64,000 bases of DNA from Atopsyche davidsoni (Eukaryota; Arthropoda; Insecta; Trichoptera; Hydrobiosidae): assembly GCA_022113835.1 (NCBI GenBank), contig JAILWY010000025.1, forward strand, positions 4,898,001 to 4,962,000, read 5' to 3'. The notes below the pieces were generated by a model. The model worked only from the letters and a program-made list of their open reading frames with translations, had not been told where the DNA came from and ran no database searches. Positions 23,066 through 32,560 of the stretch are shown in pieces. Each line of letters starts with the position of its first letter. Within the stretch, counting starts at the first letter, position 1. The position numbers were made by a program, and so were the translations under genes.

Positions 23066-23869
23066 AAGAAAATCAAAACAAAAATAATCGTTTTTGGATG
23101 AATATTAACTGTAAATCGCACGAATTAACACCACGAAAACTCAATTCATTATCGACGAAGATTTTCATGCACGGATTTAACATATCTTAATTTTACTATG
23201 CTTTAACGTTTATACCAAAATAAACTATGTTTTGTATATTAATTGTGCTTAATAACTCTATTACAAAAGCGATTCATCTAAGTCACCATCCCGACGCCCA
23301 GAATATAATGCGATTTTCGTATGTTATTATTGTGGGGTGCATATTGCAAGTTGCATGCATTTATTATGCAGATTTGCGCACGCGACACGCGCTGCACTCC
23401 CCTGCATCTACGTGTAATTATGATTGATCGCCTTTTATTAAATATTCTGATAATCTGTGCTTTGGATTTGTACAACCCTGTCTTTAAGCGTTCTGAAGAA
23501 AATATTAATTTGTATATTCAACCGTTTAGGACTGAGAAAAATCGATGTACTTTACGTGAAAAAACAACTGGTTATGATCAATCAGTAGTTAAATAACATC
23601 GGCTTATTGTGTTTATATTTGAAATCAAAGTTTTCGTTAATTATTATGCTGAATATCTCAATATTTTAAAAAACCAATATGATATCAATAGTTAGCGAAG
23701 GCAAGCGAAGTACAATTGCCTGCTTTCCTCACATATCTTCAGTTTACTGAAACTCGGTATCGGTAGGCAATGGCCTCTTTGTTTGAATTCTCTGATATTT
23801 TTTGTCTTCCATTTGTGGGGATAACACAAATTCAAAATCTCAAAATGAACGCCAGACTCACGGAGGTAG

Positions 23870-24025
23870 CTATTTAAAACATTTGTTTGCTTTCACACGC
23901 GCCTGCACAGTAATCCGCCGGCGCGTGCGAGGGACCGGCGACACGAGCCCACACCTCTCAATGGAGTTAATTCAATCCGCAATCAAATATATCATAACCG
24001 GATACGAAAAAAAGGCCTGCAGAAT
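23870..24025. promoter_or_regulatory. GC-rich island
   Basis: CACACGCGCCTGCACAG and CCGCCGGCGCGTGCGAGGG form a loose inverted pair, followed by ACCGGCGACACGAG. The motif GCGTGCGA recurs at 33051. No coding evidence. Confidence 0.25.
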
Positions 24026-24029
24026 CAGC

Positions 24030-25930
24030 CAATTGTTGCGAGGGTGAATACCCCAACTGATTTTATAAATACATTGCAACCAAACGGAACCGCACAAGAA
24101 TACTTGAAAAAATATGCAATCGGTAAAAATGTGTATTTTCATAATCAATAGGACGAGAAAAACTACGATCGGATATGATGAAGTTCTGAGAGGTATTTAA
24201 GATAAATTCAATATTAAAAAATATACATAATTTCAATCCTGCAGTGGACACAGAATTTTTGTCTTAATATATAGAAAAAAAAATAAACATGTATGTATAA
24301 ATCTTTTTGTAAACATATCTCATGACACCCATAATGTTTTGTGTTAAAAACGTATCGCTTGATATCCTTCCCCTCTTTATTAAAAGCACAAAAGAGCAAA
24401 TCACGACGCATAGTGTCGCAATACAAACAATAATAAAGTATAACAAAATATCCAGACCGAACTATTTCCATCCCTTATTAACATACGTGGAGAGATAGAG
24501 CCCACTGAGTTCGCGGAGCTCTCCCTCGTGTGTATTCTGTGTTTTATCTGGCTTATGACGTCGGGTTTTTGGTTACTTATGAATAATAAATTTATTTTTT
24601 AATGTGGGAATGTAAACGTAGTGTAATCCTGCAAATCGGTTGTGGGGCGTCCGCTGAGCCTTTTATTGCTGCTTGTAATGCGCTGGTCGGCAATTTAGGG
24701 TGTAATTAATTGATTTTTTTAAAAAATCTCACGACGATTATGTATCGCTTTGAAAAATCTTTTGACTGTATTTTACCAATTTGGTTATCAGCAATAAAAA
24801 ATATCAAAGACAGTAAAATATTGCATATTTATTTATATTCAATTTTACATAGTTTAAAAAAATATTATTATGTTTTATTTTATCGTTGTACTTTAAGGCT
24901 GTAACCATTATATCATATTTTATTTTTTGGTTTACAATGCCGCCATCTTGCTAGTTAATCAGCGGCCCTGTTGGGTGAGCTGACGTATGGAGTGTGATGT
25001 GGCGGGGGAGGACTGTAATGTAAGGGATGAACACCCGCGGGTCGTGATGGGTTAACGATCTGGAAGAAACAGGAGATCGCTTGCTTTAATATGTGTACAA
25101 GTATTGACGCTTTATTCCTTTGTGATTTTTTTACATGCAAGTACGTTAAGGCTTTTATGTTTAATAACAATTGATTTTTAAAATACATCATTGTGTATTC
25201 CAGAGGTCAGAAAGGTTAAGGAAAACAAAATCAAGTGAATTCTTGATACGTAACAAGCCGGAGTTGATTGCATTAATAGACTCTTTGCTTTGCGAGTATA
25301 ATTTATATCTTGTTTTAAGAAAAGATTTCTAAAAAATATCCATTACGATCTAAAATCAATTAACTGATCAATACACTAACATAAAATATATTTTTCCAGT
25401 GCTCATCATGAATAAATCGATTATTTATTTAAACGTTGTCTATATCAACAACAATATTTTTTGCGTGGTTTTTGAGCACTTGGTCGTGGGGATCAATGAT
25501 ACTCTGCCAGATATAAAAAACTAAAAATACACACTTTAACTTGAAATGCTTCAAATTAAAAAAATATAAGTAGCCAAGTTGTTAGAATATTTTAATTATT
25601 TTTTTTTGTGAACGTTTCGACCTTTCAAGACCTTCAAATTGTTTTTTCATCGTTTCATGCAAAAATTTCAGACCGGTTATTTTTATAGCTCTCATTTTTA
25701 TAACCCAAAGTTTTCAATTGAAAACAATACATTATTGGTATGTTTGTTAATGAATATTTATATTTTTTTATTTTTTATTGTGACACAGGTATACCATGTT
25801 GCTAGATGTGTATAAAACTGTAAATATCTTTCTTATCGTTTGACGCTTGAATCTATTACCTGAAAGCATACTTTGTGAGGCTTCTGCGATTGGGTTTAAA
25901 AAATTGAGGATTCGGTCGTCGTTTTACCTG
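24030..25930. other. AT-rich spacer with a Penelope-like motif
   Basis: AT-rich, with a GC patch at 24945-25060 (GCCGCCATCTTGC; GGCGGGGGAGGACTG). At 25606-25660 the minus strand reads TTTGAAGGTCTTGAAAGGTC then GAAACGTTCAC, a paired GGTC..GACC-type hairpin followed by GAAACG that resembles motifs at 26370, 35540 and 53850. No gene supported. Confidence 0.35.
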
Positions 25931-25942
25931 TGAATTGATCAT

Positions 25943-26167
25943 TTAAATACTGCGGAGGCTCCGTAACAAGCACTGTGGCATCTTTGAGGCTTTGGACTGC
26001 GGTTCGAAAGGTATGTTCAGGTGAGCGGGTCCGCGGCGATGCGCCAGTACAGCCTCCATGACAATGAAGGCATTACACGACGGCGTGTGCTGCACCGGCT
26101 CTACATAAATATTGATTCTGATGTCGTTCATCATGCACGGGGTGGACTCAGGGATGTATATCAATAA
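25943..26167. other. Unusual patch open and protein-like on both strands
   Basis: The minus strand has a 73-codon frame (26164 to 25943) with balanced composition. The plus strand frame ending at TAA 26167 is open from about 25990 and from its ATG at 26039 reads MRQYSLHDNEGITRRRVLHR before continuing to the stop. Neither translation shows the F/I/K/L/N bias of chance frames here. I do not recognise a family, and no clear splice sites are seen. It could be an orphan exon, a retroelement fragment or a conserved non-coding block. Confidence 0.3.
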
Positions 26168-26312
26168 TTAAATCTATAAAATATTAATATTCAATATTTT
26201 ATATCTTAGCGCTTTGCATCTCAAATTTATACTAGAGATATTCAATAAATTTTTACTTTCGCTATAAGACACTACCTGATTTTTTGCTTTTTGATATTTA
26301 TGATTGATAAAT

Positions 26313-26481
26313 ATATTTCTGAGTAAAATACTTGAGTGATTTTCCACACGTTCGTTTTTATTTGTGGCCGGTTTCGCCAACCTTTCAAGTTGAAATAATG
26401 CCAACGTGAAAGGTTGGCGAAACCGGTCACAAATAAAAACGAACATGTGGAAAATCACTCAAGTATTTTACTCAAAAATAT
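26313..26481. repeat. 75-bp inverted repeat, near-perfect
   Basis: The left arm 26313-26387 and right arm 26407-26481 are reverse complements at 72 of 75 positions, with a 19-nt spacer. Each arm contains GGTTGGCGAAACCGG(T/C)CACAAATAAAAACGAAC. The element CTTGAAAGGTTGGCGAAACC resembles the hairpin-plus-GAAAC motif found at ends of Penelope-like retroelements, and inverted terminal arrangements are known for that group. No coding part is present. Family assignment is tentative. Confidence 0.85.
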
Positions 26482-26643
26482 TGAAATGGAATTCCTCCAA
26501 GTACTCTCTGTCAAAAATATTGAATGATAAATATAATTAAAAAATAAATAATTGATTTAGTACTATGAAATCATAACCATATTTGTTACAGTTTAGCAGA
26601 CTACGTCAAATAAGTTGTTTTACAGCAAATTGAGAAGCATCAG

Positions 26644-26872
26644 GAGATTAGTGCCTTGGGCAAGAATTAGATGACGTCAGGTCTGAGAAGGTAATACCAG
26701 CACATTTTACTACAGAAATTTAGTAGACAAAGGAAGGTATTGGGGCAGCAAAGATAAGTAATGGATGTAATAGAGATTCAGTGCTTTGAGCAAGAATAAC
26801 TAGATGATGGCAGCTCAGAGAAGGTAACGCCAGCACATTTTATTACGTAGACAAAAGAAGGTATTGTACAGG
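26644..26872 (+). repeat. Tandem duplication, two ~110-bp units
   Basis: Unit 1 (26644-26747) and unit 2 (26772-26872) share GAGATT..AGTGC, TGAGCAAGAAT, CTGAGAAGGTAA.(A/G)CCAGC, ACATTTTA.TAC and GTAGACAAA.GAAGGTATTG in the same order, offset by about 128 bp. Unit 2 has lost a short piece. Origin unknown. Confidence 0.75.
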
Positions 26873-26917
26873 GGTACAACACTTCTTTGGTGTCGAGGTG
26901 TGAATAAGATAGCTGAT

Positions 26918-27111
26918 TGATAATGATTAAGTACATTTTTTTAAATATTAAAAAATTGATTAAAGAAATTCTCAAAAAAATATCATCGTGATTTGTGTCT
27001 CTTTAATCAATTTTCAATATTTGAAAAAATGTACTTAATCATTATCAATCAATAAAACCTGTATAGGAAAATCGTACTTCCTATGAGACGGTCTTCACAA
27101 AAATCAATAAT
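26918..27111 (-). mobile_element. Foldback retroposon, internally deleted copy
   Basis: A 194-bp element between 14-bp direct repeats ATAAGATAGCTGAT (26904-26917 and 27112-27125). The arms TGATAATGATTAAGTACATT (26918 onward) and the reverse complement ending at about 27047 pair over ~45 bp. The remaining side reads, on the minus strand, ATTATTGATTTTTGTGAAGA + CCGTCTCATAGGAAGT, the same as the 5' side of the larger relative at 29785. It lacks the tRNA-like centre of that copy, so the middle of the hairpin has been lost. Confidence 0.75.
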
Positions 27112-27229
27112 ATAAGATAGCTGATGTTTTTTGAAAAGGTAGTTCTGGGTTGGTAGCGCCGGCGGAAACAGGATGTGATTAGTGATGCTGAGAGTGAAAT
27201 ATTTAGATTTTTTTTTTTAAATTTTGTAG

Positions 27230-27400
27230 ATATTAAATCAACCCCTGAGTCCGTCCGCCCCTGGCGTGGTATCCTGCATTGAGATATCCCAGCCTTGCTG
27301 CCGGCGCAACCTCCGCCGTGACCGCACGGTCCGGTTTTACGCCGGACCGGCGCCGCCCTCGACAGGGCTCCCACTCGACCCCACCCTAGCACACTTATAA
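27230..27400. other. GC-rich segment, unidentified
   Basis: Strongly GC-rich, containing GGTCCGGTTTTACGCCGGACC, which forms a GGTCCGGcGTAAAaCCGGACC stem. A minus-strand frame (27392-27081) is Arg/Gly-rich. It could be the 3' region of the retroelement whose tail lies next to it (27480-27571) or a regulatory island. Confidence 0.3.
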
Positions 27401-27479
27401 TAAATACCCCAGTAAACGTAACCAGTCACACGGCTAGGAGATCGCGAGCATTCATCAACTGACTGCATCTTCTTCTTCT

Positions 27480-27571
27480 GATGCCTCTCCTCATATGAGG
27501 TTGGTGGCAATTTCATCGAACGTGTCTCTGTTCTGGGCAGTTCTTTCGATCTCCTGCCACTGCCACAATTT
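27480..27571 (-). pseudogene. RTE-like LINE tail, copy 4
   Basis: On the minus strand it reads LWQWQEIERTAQNRDTFDEI + ATNL, then GEASEEED after a stop. This is the A-Q-x-R-x-x-F-x-E-I-x-x-N block and acidic end of the RTE C-terminus; the upstream WxRNxRxW block is missing. The hAT element at 27580 sits right at its 5' truncation point. Confidence 0.65.
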
Positions 27572-27579
27572 ATCTAGAT

Positions 27580-28007
27580 TAGTGGCTATCAAACTTTTTT
27601 GGCCTGCGGACCCTCTTTCATAATCGAAACTTGCCCACGGACCCCCTTTCATAGTCAAAACTTGCTTACGGCCCCTGGGTGAAAAACTACATAAATTCAT
27701 ATTATAGACTAGTTCGTGGAAGTATCGACTCTCGATGTATTAACCTACCTGACTCACCGCGATGCCTGTTATTACTTGTATTTTATGCACCTGTCTATAT
27801 TTATATTTTACTTAGGACGTAAAAATCGCTAATAATGTATTCATTGTTATTTATTTTAACTTCGATATAAATAAAAATGTGTATCAATTTTTTAATATTA
27901 TATTAAACCTTGCGTGGACCCCCTGACGTTGTTCAGGGACCCCCAAATCGATTTAAATTTTCTAAGAATGATCCCAGGGGCCCCTGGGACCACTTTGAGA
28001 AGCACTG
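27580..28007 (-). mobile_element. Non-autonomous hAT element (Buster-like MITE), copy 2
   Basis: 428 bp, inverted relative to the copy at 1875. The ends are (C to T)AGTGGCTATCAAACTT and, on the minus strand, CAGTGCTTCTCAAAGTGG. A perfect 8-bp duplication ATCTAGAT (27572-27579 and 28008-28015) flanks it, again with central TA. Internal blocks such as AATATAGACAGGTGCATAAA and CATCGCGGTGA.TCAGGTAGG are shared with copy 1. It has no coding capacity and is about 57 bp shorter than copy 1. Confidence 0.88.
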
Positions 28008-28019
28008 ATCTAGATTAAT

Positions 28020-28495
28020 TTTTGATAATCTCTTTTCATGATATTTCAATATTTCGATATTTCAGCTTAATCGAAGTTTTGTTTTTACATTGCTTTGGTA
28101 TTGTTTGTCATGACAGGGATTGTACCAAATGATTGCTTTTTGGAACTGATATTATTCTACTGATCCATCAAGCGAATAAAATTAATCAATTAGCTAAATT
28201 CATTTCATATTGATATTGTCAAACAACGTAAAACACATACATGTGAATTATTTAATTGAAAACATCTTATATGGCATGCATATAAGATGCATGCATAATT
28301 TAAAAAAATAGTATAGTGTGGCATCTTAATGTCCTGAAGTATTTTTTCAGGTGTTTTCTAGACACTTGGAGTGTTATTCGATTACTTAAATATTTTGTGG
28401 CACAAAACCTGCTTTAATGAAACAGTGACTTATTTTTTATATTTAATAATAAACATTTGTTTATCTTCTTGTCCCTAAGCTGGGTTGGTCACAAA
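28020..28495. other. AT-rich spacer
   Basis: AT-rich. It contains a small palindrome, ATGGCATGCATATAAGATGCATGCAT, near 28271. No supported feature. Confidence 0.45.
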
Positions 28496-28499
28496 TTAA

Positions 28500-28675
28500 C
28501 CCGAATACAATCCCTGTCGGTAGCGGAGTCGAGCGCATTAAAATTCTGCCAAATTTCACGGCGCTGCCAGCAAAATATGCACATTCCGCGGGCCACGCAA
28601 GACACGCGAGACACGCTGGACACGCCGGCCACGCCACGGGACCGGCGACAAATAACTTAGCTCGCTGCACGGCAA
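28500..28675. repeat. GC-rich island with 9-bp CACGC tandem repeat
   Basis: CACGC recurs at 28594, 28603, 28612, 28621 and 28630 with unit CACGCnnGn (9 bp), then CACGGGACCGGCGAC. As 9 is a multiple of three, any frame gives short peptide repeats, on the minus strand an Ala/Cys/Leu/Pro run. This frame has no signal peptide or domain context that I can defend. The surrounding island is a candidate regulatory block. Confidence 0.6.
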
Positions 28676-28779
28676 CCGGGATTATAACCTCAAACTTCCT
28701 CTACGTTATATGCAGTTGGAGATGTAGGCTTTTGCTTTGTTCTGGGAAGCGAGGACGAATCGACTCAGTACTTTTTTTT

Positions 28780-28975
28780 AGAACCTTGCGCGTAATGGAC
28801 AAAAGGGGTTGGAAAATAAATAAAATTTGAAAGGTGTGTAGGCTAGAACCTTACGCATAATGAACTTTAGTAAGTGGGTTGGTTTAAACGTCATTATACG
28901 TTGAACGTATATTGAGCAAGGTTGATTGGAAAAGAAATAAAATTTGGAAAAAATATGTGTTAGAACCTTATTCAT
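28780..28975 (+). repeat. Imperfect three-unit tandem repeat
   Basis: TAGAACCTT(A/G)CGC(A/G)TAATG begins units at 28780 and 28845, and TAGAACCTTATTCATAGG at 28953. The units also share GGTTGGAAAA(T/G)AAATAAAATTTG. A further echo, ATAACCTTACGAATAATGAA, is at 34637. Function unknown. Confidence 0.6.
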
Positions 28976-28999
28976 AGGTTATAATGTACGAGTAGATTG

Positions 29000-29450
29000 A
29001 AAAAAAGTATGTAAGATAAAAATATTCTTCTATTATGAAATTGACTCTGAAGAAGATTTTTTTTATATCCAATACGTTATATAAGTATAAGATATGCCTT
29101 CTTTATATAATGCAAATTTAAAAAAATATATATATTACAAAGATGTAAGTTATTATAATTTTACGTGCAATAATTAATTATCACGTTAAATAATTATCGT
29201 AGACCCTCTACGATAAGTTGGCGTGGTGGTGTTTTCGTAACACGGAACTTGAATTCACGTTTTTGTACTTTCTAGATTATTAAACAAAATTACATGAGTA
29301 AAAAAAGAAAAATCTCCTGTGCAGTTTTCCAAATTTTTATAATTATTTTTGTGTCTTGTTTCACTGATATGCAATTAACAGAGAAGACTAGCGAAACTAG
29401 TCGCAAAAATTAAAATATAAAAAAATTACTAAAATATTTATGTTGTTGCA
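29000..29450. other. AT-rich spacer
   Basis: AT-rich, no supported feature. Confidence 0.5.
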
Positions 29451-29454
29451 AACG

Positions 29455-29700
29455 TTGTGTATAGAGATTCGACGTTTCGAGACAGTGAGCGTGAGAGGAG
29501 ATAAAATTTCGACACGTATTCCTCGAGTCGACATCTCGTGCAGGCGCAGCCAGAGTAGGCCGCATCGTCCTCCAAGTCGCTGGCTCCGAACCCCTGGAAT
29601 GAAGAATTAACATACCGGTGGACCTCTAGCCGCGCGGATAGTTGTGCGGTGAGACGTGCCCATGTTTATTGCTGTTTGTCGTGCCGAGATTTTTGGGCCT
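29455..29700. other. GC-balanced patch, unidentified
   Basis: Contains TTCGAGACAGTGAGCGTGAG, TCCTCGAGTCGACATCTCG and CCTCTAGCCGCGCGGATAG. No coding frame with a domain. Could be a regulatory island or an old SINE. Confidence 0.25.
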
Positions 29701-29933
29701 CTTGAGTCACCTGTATATATAACATATTTTATAGCACATACACTGGAAATATATTTCATTAAAATAAGCATCGAGACTTATTTTTATATTATTGATTTTT
29801 GTGAAAACCGTCTCACAGGAAGTGCGATTTTGCTTATACAGGTTTGATTGATTGATAATGATTAAGTACATTTTATCAAATATTGAAAATTGATTAGAGA
29901 AACTCTCAGAAAAATATAATCATGATTTGTGTA

Positions 29934-30000
29934 GGATTTGAACCCACATCCCCAAGCTTACATGGCCGGTGCATTACCAATTATACCAACGAATCACTGG
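29934..30000 (-). repeat. tRNA-like sequence, left arm
   Basis: On the minus strand the A box TGGTATAATTGG (29977-29988) and a consensus B box GGTTCAAATCC (29934-29944) are correctly spaced. The T arm GTGGG-TTCAAAT-CCTAC has a 5-bp stem (one G-T pair) and a 7-nt loop. The anticodon arm is imperfect and no 7-bp acceptor stem is evident, so this is a tRNA-derived pol III promoter, not a functional tRNA gene. Confidence 0.65.
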
Positions 30001-30252
30001 TACTAAACAAGAATTTTTAACAATCAAATCCTATAAGTGAAACAACTTACTTATTATGCCAATTAAATATTGTGTGACTTGCAATACTAGACTTTTAACA
30101 CAAAGTACTGAGTGAAGCATTTTAAATCCGATCTGGATATTATTATTTTTAAAGTCTATTTTATTAAGCCAATACACGCACTTGTTAATTGGCATAATAA
30201 GTACGTTGTTTCATTTATAGGATATGATTGTTAAAAATTCATGCCTAGTACT

Positions 30253-30322
30253 AGCGATTCGTTGGCATAATTGGTAATGCACCGGCCATGTAAGCTTGGG
30301 AATGTGGGTTCTCGAATCCCAC
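30253..30322 (+). repeat. tRNA-like sequence, right arm
   Basis: Mirror copy of the left-arm sequence. The A box TGGCATAATTGG (30263-30274) fits the TRGYNNARNNG consensus exactly. The B box GGTTCTCGAATCC (30307-30319) has a 2-nt insertion in the loop, while its GTGGG/CCCAC stem is perfect. Middle section: CACCGGCCATGTAAGCTTGG. Not a functional tRNA. Confidence 0.65.
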
Positions 30323-30599
30323 ACAAATTACGATGATATTTTTCTAAGAGTTTCTTTAATCAATTTTCAATATTTGAAAAAATGTACCTAATCATTATTA
30401 ATCGAGACTTATTTTATTGAAATCCATCAATCCGCTATTGTATATTTTTTTAGTTTTCAATACATATATTCAATTATCTACAGTTACTGTGTTTAGTATT
30501 GAACAATTAAAATAATAAATAAATTTAAGTTGGTGTGTTGGTTCTCATTTAAAATCATGCTTTTTACTGGGATTTTAACAAGATCCAAGTAATATACAA

Positions 30600-30840
30600 T
30601 CTGATTTAAACTCACCCCGCAGTCAAAGTTCACAGCGCCATGTGGGCAATAAGTCTAATCGCTTATAGAGGACAGTTGAGTCGCCACTTAATAGAGAGAT
30701 CCCTATCCTGAAGTAGCCGGCAGCAGAGCCGAGTGAACCGGTTCAGAGCTATTTTCTGACTACAGCCTTCCACTACTAACCCGGATGTGGATTCTCGAAG
30801 CCTATCTGTGTCCTAACTTAATAGGACTATGACGGGCTTA
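30600..30840. other. GC-balanced patch, unidentified
   Basis: Contains AGCCGGCAGCAGAGCCGAG and GAACCGGTTCAGAGC (palindromic GAACCGGTTC). No gene recognised. Confidence 0.25.
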
Positions 30841-30865
30841 AGCGTGCATCAATTTTTTTTTGTGG

Positions 30866-31000
30866 AAAACATATCTGAAAAAGAGGCATCGGGTGAAGAA
30901 AATCAACAAACTTACAAGACTGGCCCAGGATAGATATTTGTTCAGATCCTCAGAAATGAGGCACCCGACAGGAGATACCGATGACACAGAGTCGAAAATA
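30866..31000 (+). pseudogene. RTE-like LINE tail, copy 5
   Basis: The frame through 30899-30983 reads KINKLTRLAQDRYLFRSSEM then RHPTGDTDD, matching the L-x-x-L-A-Q-x-R-x-x-F block and acidic end of the other tails. The upstream WxRN block is absent or unrecognisable. Non-functional. Confidence 0.5.
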
Positions 31001-31134
31001 ATAAAGAAGGCACCGGCAGTCGATAGATATCTATTTTGTATGGAAGTGAATCAAATGGCTCGTTTATTGAATACCAAGAAAACAGAATAAAAAAAAAAGA
31101 CAACACAGTCGCATCTCAATATTTCGATAAAGGC

Positions 31135-31420
31135 AGCTACACCCCTCTGCAGCTATCTGTCTCACTCGGGCCGGGCGCCAAGTCCCCGGCCAATAACACA
31201 TTATTATCCATTGTCGCAGTTCGGGAAAAGCGACCGCGGAGTTCCGGCCCGCCGACATTTTGTGTCGATTTCATACCAAATTGGCCCGAAAGTCCCCGGG
31301 CAGCCTCGCGCAGCGGGCGCACCGGTAATTGATGGGGGAGTTCCGGCCCAGCAATAAGTACCGCTGTGTATGGACTTCTAATGATCTAATGCGAGCGATT
31401 CCGTCCGATATTCAGATTCG
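31135..31420. promoter_or_regulatory. GC-rich island with internal repeat
   Basis: Contains CGGGCCGGGCGCCAAGTCCC and two GGAGTTCCGGCCC motifs about 100 bp apart (31239 and 31339). Frames on both strands are open but unrelated to any family I know. Candidate regulatory element. Confidence 0.3.
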
Positions 31421-31429
31421 AGTTGCGAA

Positions 31430-32235
31430 ATGTTGCCAAGCCGTGTATTATTAAATAAATTGAAATTTCGTGGAAAATAATAAAAAGGAAACTAATCGGA
31501 TTGCGATTTACATTTTGAATGCCCGGAAAGGGGAAAGGGGCCCCCTTTAATGGATTTATAGCGTTTCAGTTTTTAAAATGTCTTTATTAGTGGAATTTAC
31601 ATGGGAATAACGGGAGTTGACTATAAATAAAGGGGAGTCATATGTTTTTCAAAAATATATAACTAATTCATGTTAAAGGAAAAACATGTACGTCTTTGGT
31701 AAAATTGAATAATTAAAAAAATATGTAACACTAAACCTACCAAAATTACATGTATACCTGTTTCTACCAGCGGGTAATTTTCTATTAATTTATTTTATAC
31801 CTGAACAATTTTATATCATAATTGCTAATTTGAAGAAAGGAAGAGGCAAGCAATAAATACCAAAAAAAATTAGTTAACTCATTAAAAAAGTTTATGTTTA
31901 TAACTAGTATACTTAAGATACTTGTTATTTTTTTATTGAATGAATTAAAAAGTGTTTAAGTAATAATATATTTTAAACTAAAAAAATGAGCTTTTGTCAT
32001 ATACATAGTGTCCATTATTCATATACACCTTATAATAATATATATTTTATTCGGATTCACTGTTTTTTTCAACAAATTATTTTATTCTCAAATGCACGCA
32101 TATTTTTTATGATATTTTTCGTGCATCTAATCTAAACTTGTTTTTTTTTATTATTCCAGTACTTTTTCTTCTTTCCAGGCTCTGTCGCATCAAAACCACG
32201 AAAATCTGTTCGAGATGAAAAAAATATGTGTGCCA
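31430..32235. other. AT-rich spacer
   Basis: AT-rich apart from GGGGAAAGGGGCCCCCTTT near 31530, a near-palindrome. No gene supported. Confidence 0.45.
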
Positions 32236-32238
32236 AGG

Positions 32239-32277
32239 TTCGATTGCCAGTTGTGCCGCAGCGTGTATAGCCAGCTT
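32239..32277. mobile_element. MITE end, CTACACACG family (solo terminus)
   Basis: TTCGATTGCCAGTTGTGCCG + CAGCGTGTATAGCCAGCTT is a well-preserved inverted terminus of the family, with no clear partner end. Confidence 0.45.
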
Positions 32278-32319
32278 CGCGAGTTACTCAAGGTGTTTCA
32301 ATATACAATAATACCATTG

Positions 32320-32560
32320 TGAAAATTCAAGTGGGTGTGGTACAAAAGGGTGGGTGGGTTGACTTTCCCATCATTGGGGGTGGTCTTCGCAAGGCATCCA
32401 TAATTACGAGCGGGTAATCCCCCGCTAATTGCAGGAGTCCGCGTAGCAGTGACGCGCCGTTGCATATTCAAATGCGCCCGCCATCTTGAGGCTCGCCACC
32501 CGGCAGACATCTTGCCATCGCCACTCCATATTCTCGCCCCGAAAATCCTCAATTATTTAT
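32320..32560. promoter_or_regulatory. GC-rich island with GCCATCTTG motifs
   Basis: Holds CGCCCGCCATCTTGAGG (32475) and CAGACATCTTGCCATCGCC (32505), two GCCAT cores within 40 bp, plus GGGTGGGTGGGTTGAC. The minus frame at 32552-32298 has no domain. Candidate regulatory element. Confidence 0.32.

Larger units (their letters stand above)
29785..30400 (+). mobile_element. Foldback retroposon carrying two opposed tRNA-like sequences
   Basis: About 616 bp between 15-bp direct repeats ATCGAGACTTATTTT (29770-29784 and 30401-30415), the size of target duplication made by target-primed retroposition. After a ~65-bp left segment (ATTATTGATTTTTGTGAAAA, CCGTCTCACAGGAAGT), arms of ~216 bp (29851-30066) and ~218 bp (30185-30402) are reverse complements at roughly 85-90% by eye, around a 118-nt spacer. 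Each arm holds a tRNA-like sequence with pol III A- and B-box motifs. There is no protein frame. A smaller relative without the tRNA-like part is at 26918-27111. I do not recognise a named family. Confidence 0.8.

Noticed and set aside
29934..30322. Functional tRNA genes
   Set aside because: A and B boxes are good, but no 7-bp acceptor stem and an imperfect anticodon arm; best seen as tRNA-derived parts of a mobile element.
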